A DNA stretch of 64,000 nt from Raphanus sativus (Eukaryota > Streptophyta > Magnoliopsida > Brassicales > Brassicaceae): positions 45,388,515 to 45,452,514 of the forward strand of contig NC_079514.1 in assembly GCF_000801105.2 (NCBI RefSeq), given 5' to 3'. Positions within the stretch are counted from its first letter, which is position 1, and each line of letters starts with the position of its first letter. Both the position numbers and the translations under genes were made by a program. The notes beneath the pieces were generated by a model. It ran no database searches, had not been told where the DNA came from, and saw only the letters and a program-made list of their open reading frames with translations. Shown here piece after piece: positions 55,171 through 64,000 of this stretch.

Positions 55171-57500
55171 AGAAAAAATTACATCTTGAGTCACTTTTTG
55201 ATTTAATATGTCACTATAAGTCACTTTCTTCTCTTGACACACTTTCTCTAACTATTCCATACTTTCTTCCATTATTCTCTAACTAATTAGTTTCTTTGTA
55301 ACAATTTTTAATATATATATATATGTATATATGTCAAAACCTAGTTTCTCCTCTCTTCCCTCTCCTCATATCTCTTCTTTAGTATCTTATTTTCCCAATT
55401 ATCAACGATGGTTCATATCTTTCTTTATTTCTCTCACTTTTTCCCACTCTCAGATTCAGATCTGACTTCATGTCCAGGAAAATTTTGAATCCAATTTTTT
55501 GGTAAAATTTGCCAAAATCATAACTGTTGCTCACCACCAATCTGTCTGACATCGTGTTATCAGTTTAATCTTAGCTGTAGCGACTTTGCTTATGTCAAAA
55601 CCGAAGCTCCTCCGACGATGAGAAACAATCATCTATTTTGCATCAAAACAGAGAAGAGAGAAAAGTTCAGAAAATTTGATTTATCTGTTTTACAGAGAGA
55701 GATATCTCTTGGGTTTTTGGACATCTCACGAGATTTTACAAAGAACTCATGGTAAATTTAGATTTTTGTTTCTCTGTATTTTTTTCCTACTAACATGAAA
55801 TTCATGTTTAAACCTTCTAAAGTTTCTCTCTTTGGGTTTAGATTTTGGCAAATCGGCCAACATGATTGTAATGTCTATACTCTATATCACAGGCGTTTTT
55901 CTTTGACAGGTTCTTGCTTAATCTCATGGCATCTTCGTTGCAGACCCTTGAAAGGAGAGTGAGTTGGCTGGTTTTCTGGAGTCAGAATCTCTTGATTTGA
56001 TATAGCAGAGAGATGGGCACATCATATGCAACTTGACATTGACCAGAACTCGAAAATATAGATGATCAATTTTTTCAGGTAACATCATCTTCTTGAGTTT
56101 AGTAGTATGTTATTCAGAAACAGAAGTAAAGAGTAAATTAAATGAACAAGATTTTGATAAACCTTTTATTGCTTTTGATATGTTTCAAGGACACTGCATT
56201 CTAGTGTGCATTCTTCCATTTAAGCTCAGAAGATTGGGTGTGGGTCTTAGCGCAGAAGACATTGCGTTGATGAGCACATAGTTCTGCACCAAGACATAGA
56301 GGATCCACAAGACTAATTTTTTTCTCTGTTTCACGCGTGTCCACATGGTCCTTATGCTCAGTCTGCACTCAAAGTGCTTGCTCGTTATGGCATGAAAACT
56401 GGTCACATTGGTCAAGAAGCAAATTCTTCATATACAATGTGTTTATGCAAATGTATATAAAAAATTATCCAGTGTACACGTAAGCTTTTGTGAATTAATG
56501 TACATGTGGACTGTCAAAATTATGTGTAGCAAGTTTCACAAACGATTGGAATTTTTTATAAGAGTAGTGTTCTGTTTTGATAACCCCAACATGTACACAT
56601 AATTATGGTATGAAAACTGGTCGCATTGGTAAAAGAAACAAATTCTATCATCTAGAATGTGTTTATGCAAAAGTTTTGTGAATTAGTGTACATGTGGAGA
56701 ATCAAAATTATATGTACATGTGGACAATCGAAATTATGTGTACATGTTGACGTTATCAAAACAGAACACTATTTATATCTCTGAATGTGTTCTCAGATTC
56801 TCACCACCTTGTCTCCCTAAGGAATTGGAACATTGCTTCGTAATTCCTCTGCTCCTATCAAATCTTTTTATCTTATATGTTGTAGTGTCAATGTGGTTGT
56901 ATCTTAATTTTCATGTTGTCCAGTTCTGGAGCAATTTCTCCTTTATGGAGTGTAACCACCTTTAAGTTTTAATGAAATGTTGTGCACAGAAAAAGGTTTA
57001 GGTGTACACAGTATTTGTAGTTGTACACACCCTTGTAATTAAACATCCAAATATATTTAGGTGTACACGACCTTGTAGTTGTACATGTATACATAAGCTA
57101 GCTGCAGTTCAGTACCTCTTCGGTAGCACACCAAACGCTGTCCACAGTTCGTACTTCTTCTGTGTACATCTCCTAGCCAGCGAACTGAACTGTTTTCCAA
57201 AGTAAGATCCAAGGATTCTAACTATCTCAGGCGTACCATAAAGAATGCCATCACAAATAAGAGATTGTCTACACTGGAGCAATTCAAGCGCTTGCTTGGG
57301 TACAAGCCTGCTTCAAACAACCTCGCTAGCAAACGTTGATCCGGCTACTCTACCACCGGTGTCTCCCACTACAAAAACAACCGCCGGTTAATATCCGAAA
57401 TCTTATTTGCTTTAATACAACTATCCAAAACTAATCTATAAACATGAACTCACTTTAAACATCCTCTTCCAGGCCCGTTTTCATCTCGTCTTCATTCTCC
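55171..57500. other. Gene-free region with repeats
   Basis: Short open frames only. Imperfect repeats with an offset of about 217 bases occur at 56384-56530 and 56601-56740 (GGTATGAAAACTGGTC...GTGTTTATGCAAA). GTACATGTGGA and GTGTACAC words recur between 56500 and 57090. Around 57200-57360 the minus strand reads LLQCRQSLICDGILYGTPEI, which might be a gene relic I do not recognise. Confidence 0.5.
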
Positions 57501-59060
57501 GCTGGCGATTCACGAAAGATCTTTTTTTTTTTAACTTTCTTATCAATTAAACTGGGTTTAATTTCTTTTTCGGGTCCACCAGATTCAATATTTTAATATT
57601 AAAAAATCTAACTAAATGGACAAACAGAAGGGTGACGAAAAAAAAGTTTATGGTTTCACTTTTTGATAGACAATCATGTACTTTCACACAAAAAACTACC
57701 TGTATAGCAAGAAGTGACCTACTATGAAACCAAAACTCAAAATGTGACTTGCAGCGTAAATCTCTCCTTGTCAAGGGGCGTTCAATACCCTCAAATGGGA
57801 TGAAAATTAGGAATCTAGCTTCACTCGTTTAAAAAAGTAAGCTACAGTAAAAAAAATTGAGTGCAATGCGATGAAACTGGCCTCATGAATGCCATAGAGT
57901 CAATAGTGTATGTCAGATTTGTCTAATAGAGGCAAGTTGTGTTAGATTTTTTAAATCACATAAAAAATCATCTTTATCAACACATGAAAGCTAATACTTA
58001 ACCTCATAAAAGATGAAAATGTCAGATAAAAAGAAGTTTAGCCAATGCATTGTGAAATAAATATTGAAGTTTAGCCAAAAAAAGTGGCACAACTCTTCAC
58101 TTCAACAACTTAATGAAACGTCACGTGAGAGAATTGAAACCGGCCAATTCGGCAGTGACACATAAAAACTGCTTGGGAGACATTACCAGGACACAACTCT
58201 CTCACGTGACCTTTCATTAAGTTGGTCAACAACTTCCCAACTAAATGGAAAGGGTGGCTATTATTGGAGGTGGTCTTGAGCAGCCCCCTGAGTTGGCCTG
58301 GCCCAGAGACAAATACATGCCTCTGACAACAAGAAAAAGGGACGGATCTGGGCAGAAACACAGTTACACAGAAAGTGTAGACACATGGTCACCAGCTGTC
58401 ACCCACCCGCCGATGAGTATAGGAACGGGATGTGATGATGGCCTACAATTTGCTGTTCGGTCCTTAATAGATAAATTACAAACAATTCATAAGCAACACA
58501 CGACGACATGTTCCTTTTATTATTTATATTCATTTTCGTTACAAAATCCCTCATTGTACTTACAATTTATCATAAAAGAAATTTGTCCCCCCCCCCCTCC
58601 ACCTTCTTTCAGTTATAATATCTTGTTATTATGTTGGAACCCATTTCCTCCTTCAACAATATTCATGAGAAAACTTCATAGCCTTGGGTTCTAGAGATGA
58701 GTGGAGGAGCTGATGATCATGGATTGGGAACTTCGAAGTTTCTTTTGGTCGTCGGAATTATTACCTAGAGAAATTACTCGTCTGCAAGCCAAGAATAAAC
58801 GTTTCCTGTAAACCTCTCATTGTGTTATCATTTCCTCTCCGCATACACTCAGATTGTTCAATCTTTGCCTTTTACTCATGATCTTAAACTTATAATTGCA
58901 ATGAAACTCTCATCTCCTATAATTTTTAGTTCAATGTAGTATATGAGCATTTAAAACATTGGTAAAGGCTTGAAAAGAAAAATCATACTAAACATCAAAC
59001 ACAATTTTATTATCATAATGATATAGCGAAATAACTAGTGTAGGGAGGATCACCATTTTA
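57501..59060. other. Intergenic DNA, foldback at 58103-58225
   Basis: No gene recognised. The 149-codon plus-strand frame at 58245-58694 has no family resemblance and includes a poly-C/T tract. Confidence 0.5.
58103..58225. repeat. Inverted repeat (foldback) with G-boxes
   Basis: AACAACTTAATGAAACGTCA (58103 on) plus CGTGAGAG is mirrored by CTCTCACGTGACCTTTCATT plus AAGTTG (58198 on). The arms are about 26-28 bases with one mismatch and a spacer of about 65 bases. Each arm contains CACGTG or its core TCACGTGA. Confidence 0.8.
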
Positions 59061-59065
59061 TTTAG

Positions 59066-60373
59066 CTAATGGAGAGGAGACATAAATAAAGTTCTTCCCT
59101 GAATACCAGGAAAACCATTTAGATCATATTCGCGGCTGCTTTTCTGACCAATATTGTAGACACCAAAGCCATAACCAACATAATATATAGAGTTCGGGCT
59201 GAGTCCAGGAAACTTGCTTGCCTCTAAACAGAATGTCTCATTTTCTCCAATGAAAATGCAAAGATCTCCAATGTTTTATGTGTAGTTAGCAATGACTCTT
59301 GTTCCTTGGTATAATTGACCACCGTCATCTTCTATCCTAAACACCATGAATTGCTTTGTATTTTCGTTTAGTTTTTCTCTGTTCGAGAGTTTACGTGTCT
59401 CAACATACCTGCAACACATAGTAATATAAAGATACAAATTGTAACTTAGCTAAAAAGCATATCTAGTTATTACAAGGTTCTGTTTTGGGTGTTACCATTG
59501 AACAATGAAACGTTCACCAGAAGACGACTCCGCAATATAACCACTCTGTAAACATGAAGCCAATATCTCCCACTCGTACTGTGGCATCAAAGGGAAGTTC
59601 TCAAACTGAAGCCTCATAAATTTGGGTTTCTTCTTATTGTTTTTGAGATCCAAGGCAGCCATGTAAGCACATCCTGTAGTGAGGAGGTAGAACATCTGGT
59701 CTTTCTGAGAATAAACGACATTGGAGTCAATGTCGTAGGAGAAAGGAATGTCGATGATGGCCCAGTCCGAATCTCGATAAGGCATACAATAACAAAGTTT
59801 AGATCCAAAGATGGTGAAACACACTATATAATCATCGTCCTGGTTGGGAAAATAAGTGGACAACGAAACATTTCCACTCATTTCGACATGAGGAACAAGG
59901 TGATCAGCTAATGGGGGCAGAGTAATGGTTTTTGGAGATGACTCTAAGCACCAAGGATTAAACACTTGGCTGAGATGTATGGTGTAGTCAGGGTAGCTCA
60001 TGAAAACTGCCCAGCCACCGTGAGCCTCCAAGGAGTATGCATCTTCCCGACAACACTTTTGGGAATTTCTTTCCAGTAAAATTGATAATTTTTTCACTCC
60101 TTGGATTGAATACCCAATAATCTGTAATATTTTTTTCTTCATCGGTTGAAGATTCGTCTTCTCCAAAAATAAACCCGACCAGCATGTAAGGGGTTTTTCG
60201 TGGACATGTTGAGAAACGGTCCTTGTCCCCTTCTTGAACCTATGAATGATTGTGAAAACATAAAACATAGACATTTCAACTAGGTTGATAGCCAAACTTA
60301 CAAATTAGAAAGGTTAAAAAAACACGTTTGAACTTACCAAGAGTTTTTCAACTAGGTTGAAAAGCAGAGACAT
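59066..60373 (-). pseudogene. DUF295 gene B, frameshift and nonsense
   Basis: Same three-exon structure as gene A: 60373-60338 (MSLLFNLVEKLL), 60239-59496 and 59408-59066, with matching GT-AG junctions. Exon 2 encodes DRFSTCPRKTPYMLVGFIFG and a typical DUF295 domain (GWAVFMSYPDYTIHLSQVFN, LCYCMPYRDSDWAIIDIPF, MPQYEWEILASCLQSGYIAE). A frame change near 60015, just before GWAVF, separates the two parts. In exon 3 a TAA at 59276-59278 stands where gene A has Lys (YTKDIGDLCIF). Two lesions make it a pseudogene. It lies 4.8 kb from gene A in the same orientation, as expected for a tandem family. Confidence 0.85.
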
Positions 60374-60698
60374 GTTTTACAGTAGCGCTTTGTTTACAAG
60401 CCCCACTGTATATATATCTTATATCTTGTTATGTAAAATTCATATACTTTCTTGTAACGTATTTTCAAAACCATGGATTATGTAATAACACTATGTGCTT
60501 GTTTAGTTGTATTGTGACATATATAGAGATATAGTCACGTAAATAAATCTATATATATATAAATATATATACACTACATAAGGAATTTAGATATACAGTA
60601 CAATATACATCCAAATTAAAGAGAAAACAAAATGGGAAACAAATATGTAGTTATATATCCAAAAACTTAATAAAATGAGATTTCGTAACAAAACTTAC

Positions 60699-60735
60699 AA
60701 AGGTTTTGCAACTGTAGGTTGAAAAGCAGAGACAT
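60699..60735 (-). pseudogene. Orphan DUF295 exon 1
   Basis: The minus-strand frame from the ATG at 60735 reads MSLLFNLQLQNL followed by GTAAGTTT. It is a copy of exon 1 of gene B with its splice donor, with no matching exon 2 before gene B's own exon 1 355 bp away. It indicates a partial local duplication. Confidence 0.65.
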
Positions 60736-60751
60736 TTCTTACTCTTAAGTC

Positions 60752-61417
60752 TAGGGGTGAGAAAAAACCGAACCGAACCGAGTCAAACGAAATCAACCGA
60801 ACCAAACCGATTCAAATCAAACCAAACTCTAATATCAAATAGTTTGGTTTAAGATTGTCCCAACCTGAAACAAATTAAACCGAACCAAGAAACCAATGCG
60901 TTTTTGTTAATATTTGAATTAAACATACTACTAATAAACAATATACCAATTTCAGTTTTATATTAGATTTAATTTAGATCGTTTATTTTTAAAAAGTATT
61001 ATTAGCATGTTTTTTTTCATTTTCTATTACTTTAGTTAAATTTGATTCGATTATGCTCTTATAAATCTTTTGTATTCTTTTAAAGGTTTTTATTTCAGTT
61101 TTATATTGGATTTAGTTCACATAGTTTATTTTTTCATAGTTATCATCAACATAAAGATTTGATGACCATGTGTTTGTATTTTAAAATATGATTTCCATTA
61201 AAAGAATTAAACTAAAGAATTAAATTAAGGAACCCGATAAAACCAAACCAAAAACAAGCTGAACCGAATACAAACTTTGTATTCTGAACCGAAACTGATC
61301 CAAACCAAACTAATTATGATTTAAGATCCAAACCAAACGATAACACTTATGATTTCAATCAATCAACACAAGATTATTATTTAGTTTCAAATCTTGCAAA
61401 TCACATATAGTATCTAA
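60752..61417. other. CCGAACC-rich TE remnant and AT-rich DNA
   Basis: Starts TAGGGGTGAGAAAAAACCGA, typical of the left end of hAT-like MITEs. The CCAAACC-rich part around 61230-61340 could be its other half. No clear right terminus and no gene. Confidence 0.5.
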
Positions 61418-61421
61418 CTAG
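61418..61421 (-). mobile_element. Possible Helitron 3' end
   Basis: Minus strand CACACCTAG|T with a GC-rich segment just upstream resembles a Helitron 3' terminus, but the hairpin is weak and the 5' end is not identified. Confidence 0.35.
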
Positions 61422-61555
61422 GTGTGTTGCCCGCATATGAGGACACAATTTTCTTACGAATATTTAGTAGTTTATATATTTTATTAAAATATATATGCTT
61501 ATTATTGTATTAAATTTTTGAAAACACTAGCATATTAAAAATATTTTTGATTTTG

Positions 61556-61598
61556 AAATCTTATACTTTTTTTTGAAACACTAAAATCTTATACTTTT
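61556..61598 (-). mobile_element. Second extremely truncated retroposon insertion
   Basis: The 15-base direct repeat AAATCTTATACTTTT brackets TTTTGAAACACTA. On the minus strand this is GTGTTTC followed by A's, a common tail of plant LINE/SINE copies. Confidence 0.6.
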
Positions 61599-61727
61599 GT
61601 TACCACTTTTTGTACACTTAATTTTACTTATATTTTTCTCATATTTTCATTTCTTTTTTTTCCATTACATATATTTTTCTCATCTATACTATTTAAACAT
61701 AAAGAATAAAAATTTACTTATTTAAAC

Positions 61728-62862
61728 ATAAACAATAAAAATTTACTTACAAAAAAGTAATAGTTGGATCAATAAATATTTTATTGTTAGATTGAAATAA
61801 AAATAATATATATATTTTTATTAAAATAATATGATTAATATAAGTTTGCTTTATTTTAATATATATTTTTAGATTTTCGATAATTATTATTAATATTGAT
61901 TTTAATAATTTAGCTAATAAAAAAAATACTTTGTTTTTTTGTTGTTGTTAATTTATGTTTTATTTATCAAGGGTATAAATGATATTAACCACTCTAATTT
62001 TTTAATTTTAAAATATATTTTTAGATTTCGGATAATTCTTATCATTATTAATTTTATTTACTTATATAATAAAAAATCTTTTTTATTTTGTAGGTAATTT
62101 ATATATTTATCGATGAAAAATATAAACAATATTAATCACTCTAATTTGTTTATTTTAAAATATATTTTTAAATTTTGGATAAATCTTATCATTATTAATT
62201 TTAGTCAGTTACCTAATCATAAAATTAAAATTCATTTTTATTTTATAGATTATTTATATGTTTATTCATTAAGGGTATAAACGATATTGACCAGTCATAA
62301 ACAATAAAAATTTACTTACAAAAAAGTAATAGTTGGATAAATAAATATTTTATTGTTAGATTGAAATAAAAATAATATATATTTTTATTAAAATAATATG
62401 ATTAATATAAGTTTGTTTTATTTTAATATATATTTTTAGATTTTCGATAATTATTATTAATATTGATTTTAATAATTTAGCTAATCAAAAAAAATACTTA
62501 GTTTTTTTTGTTGTTAATTTATGTTTTATTCATCAAGGGTATAAATGATATTAACCACTCTAATTTTTTAATTTTAAAATATATTTTTAGATTTTGGATA
62601 ATTCTTATCATTATTAATTTTATTTACTTATATAATAAAAAATCTTTTTTATTTTGTAGGTAATTTATATATTTATCAATGAAAAATATAAACAATATTA
62701 ATCAATCTAATTTGTTTATTTTAAAATATATTTTTAAATTTTGGATAAATCTTATCATTATTAATTTTAGTCAGTTACCTAATCATAAAATTAAAATTCT
62801 TTTTTATTTTATAGATAAATTATATGTTTATTCATTAAGGGTATAAACGATATTGACCAGTC
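61728..62862. repeat. Higher-order tandem repeat: 569-bp unit twice, each of three ~190-bp monomers
   Basis: 61728-62296 and 62297-62862 are near-identical with an offset of 569. Within each unit three diverged monomers of about 190 bp are recognisable. Each has AAAATATATTTTTAGATTT, then GATAATTCTTATCATTATTA, and ends in a GGGTATAAACGATATTGACC-like segment. Very AT-rich, non-coding. Confidence 0.85.
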
Positions 62863-63091
62863 TAACTTTTAACGTGAGAGCTCCGTTGCAAAAAATCACT
62901 TCGCAAATAATATTATAGATTCATAAAAAACTAATATTCTTTTTATTATGATAAGTTTTTATAAAAGGATTGGATTTTTTAAAAATAGATAAGTATATTC
63001 GCTTTTTAATGCGTAAAATCACAAATAACAAAATCTTTTATATTTTTTTAGCATTTACCATATATTTTCCTAAGCCAAGTATATATATATA
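62863..63091. other. AT-rich intergenic DNA
   Basis: Nothing recognisable. Confidence 0.5.
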
Positions 63092-63930
63092 CTAGATATG
63101 ATCATGTTGCTTTGCAACGGTTTCTGTTTGATGTTTTAATTTAATAAAGAACATAAAATAATAATTATTTTGTTATAATTTTATAGTTAAAAAATTATTT
63201 TCATACATAAGTTCAAGTTAAAATTTGTATTTTATAATCATGATAAATAGATGAATTTTATTTATTTATTTATTTAATAAATAGTTTTTATTCATGATTT
63301 TTATTAAATAATTTTTTGTACTTGTTGGATTTTATAATTTATTTTTGTTTAATATTTTTTCTTAAAAGTTGCTTGGTTCTTCAAAGTTGATAATTAACAT
63401 AATGATGACACATGACAATTATATATTTTAAAATGTGACTTGTGTTAATATATCTCACAATTAAAAGTATATACAAAGATAATAACCAAAACAAATTTTG
63501 TTTAAAGTAATTATTAATATTATTTAATAGTAATTTTTCATTTTTAAAATCCTAATCAAAAATAACTGCAAAAGATTATTTGATAGTAATGTTTTCTAAT
63601 ATTGTGAGATGTGTTTAAATATGTAATCATTAAAAATATATGTACCAAGAAAATAATTAAAAATGAAGTTTGAAACAAATAATTTTAAAAATGATTTAAT
63701 GTTAAAAATTTTAAAATTATTTAATAGTAATTTGTAGAAATTTTCCTTTTTCAATAGGAAAAACAGATTTGATAATTTAATCAATACTAATTGTTTTCTT
63801 TCTAAAATCTTAATGAAATCTTATTATAAAAGACTATATTGAACTTAGTTCTTCAAAGTTAATAGTTAACATATTTGTGACACATGAAAATTATATATTT
63901 AAAAATGTGATATGTGTTAAACTATCTCTT

Positions 63931-63992
<62 letters not shown>

Positions 63993-64000
63993 AAGAGATA
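63092..64000 (-). mobile_element. Helitron 3' end, element running out of the window
   Basis: Minus strand ends with hairpin GTTGC-AAA-GCAAC and, 11 bases further, CTAG next to T (63095-63092). The body to the right is AT-rich, with a diverged internal repeat (AATGATGACACATGACAATT near 63400 and ACATATTTGTGACACATGAA near 63869). The 5' end is not in the window. Confidence 0.6.
63923..64000. repeat. 78-bp perfect palindrome built on (AT)n
   Basis: TATCTCTTAG precedes an (AT)n run and CTAAGAGATA follows it, ending exactly at the window edge. It may extend further. Confidence 0.85.

Noticed and set aside
58245..58694. 149-codon plus-strand frame as a gene
   Set aside because: Low-complexity C-terminal half, no homology recognised, starts beside a foldback; insufficient support.
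61728..62862. CRISPR-like array
   Set aside because: Long AT-rich monomers without short unique spacers in a plant nuclear context.

Overview
The window is plant nuclear DNA, almost certainly from a Brassicaceae genome (Brassica/Arabidopsis relatives). The evidence is one intact many-exon gene that I recognise as the Arabidopsis-type FRIENDLY/CLU gene, GT-AG introns, DUF295 genes of the kind amplified in Brassicaceae, Athila and Copia retrotransposons, and Helitrons with the typical CTAG 3' end. There are no bacterial-style operons, rRNA, tRNA or CRISPR arrays that I can see.

Layout. (1) 1-1042: remnant of a LEA2/NHL-like gene and a 128-bp tandem duplication. (2) 1043-10058: a Ty1/Copia element (Copia-A) with unusual TA..TA LTR ends. 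Its 5' LTR is split by a 4.1-kb CACTA transposon (1093-5199) that carries a captured amidase (TOC64/AMI1-like) exon fragment. (3) 10064-25495: accessory DNA with a Helitron (11193-14417), a Harbinger MITE, a 5'-truncated LINE, a Mutator-type element with a degenerate TTTAGGG-like stretch, and a second, non-autonomous Copia (Copia-B, 17345-23713) inside it. A nearly perfect 2.4-kb tandem duplication (12842-15253 / 15254-17668) cuts across all of these. Two Helitrons abut head to tail at 24051-25069. (4) 25496-40803: a hAT transposon whose transposase gene is split by an 11.9-kb Athila (Ty3/Gypsy) element (26754-38653) with gag, pol and the Athila ORF3. (5) 40804-43100: AT-rich TE debris. (6) 43423-50979: the intact FRIENDLY gene (27 coding exons, 1371 codons). 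(7) 51372-54219: a Myb/SANT-like fragment, a MITE and a broken DUF295 gene. (8) 54220-64000: mostly AT-rich repeats, a second broken DUF295 gene plus an orphan exon 1, a higher-order tandem repeat (about 190 bp x 3, doubled) and a Helitron end.

How the parts relate. Only FRIENDLY looks like a functional host gene. The rest is a nest of mobile elements whose insertion order can be read from target-site duplications: Helitron, then hAT, then Athila; MULE, then Copia-B, then the segmental duplication; Copia-A, then CACTA. All the transposon coding regions show lesions.

The most unusual signal is in the leader of Copia-B (about 18343-18809). Seven tandem units each contain a short stem enclosing exactly four nucleotides. 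The stem sequence differs from unit to unit while base pairing is kept, which looks like compensatory change in a repeated RNA hairpin.
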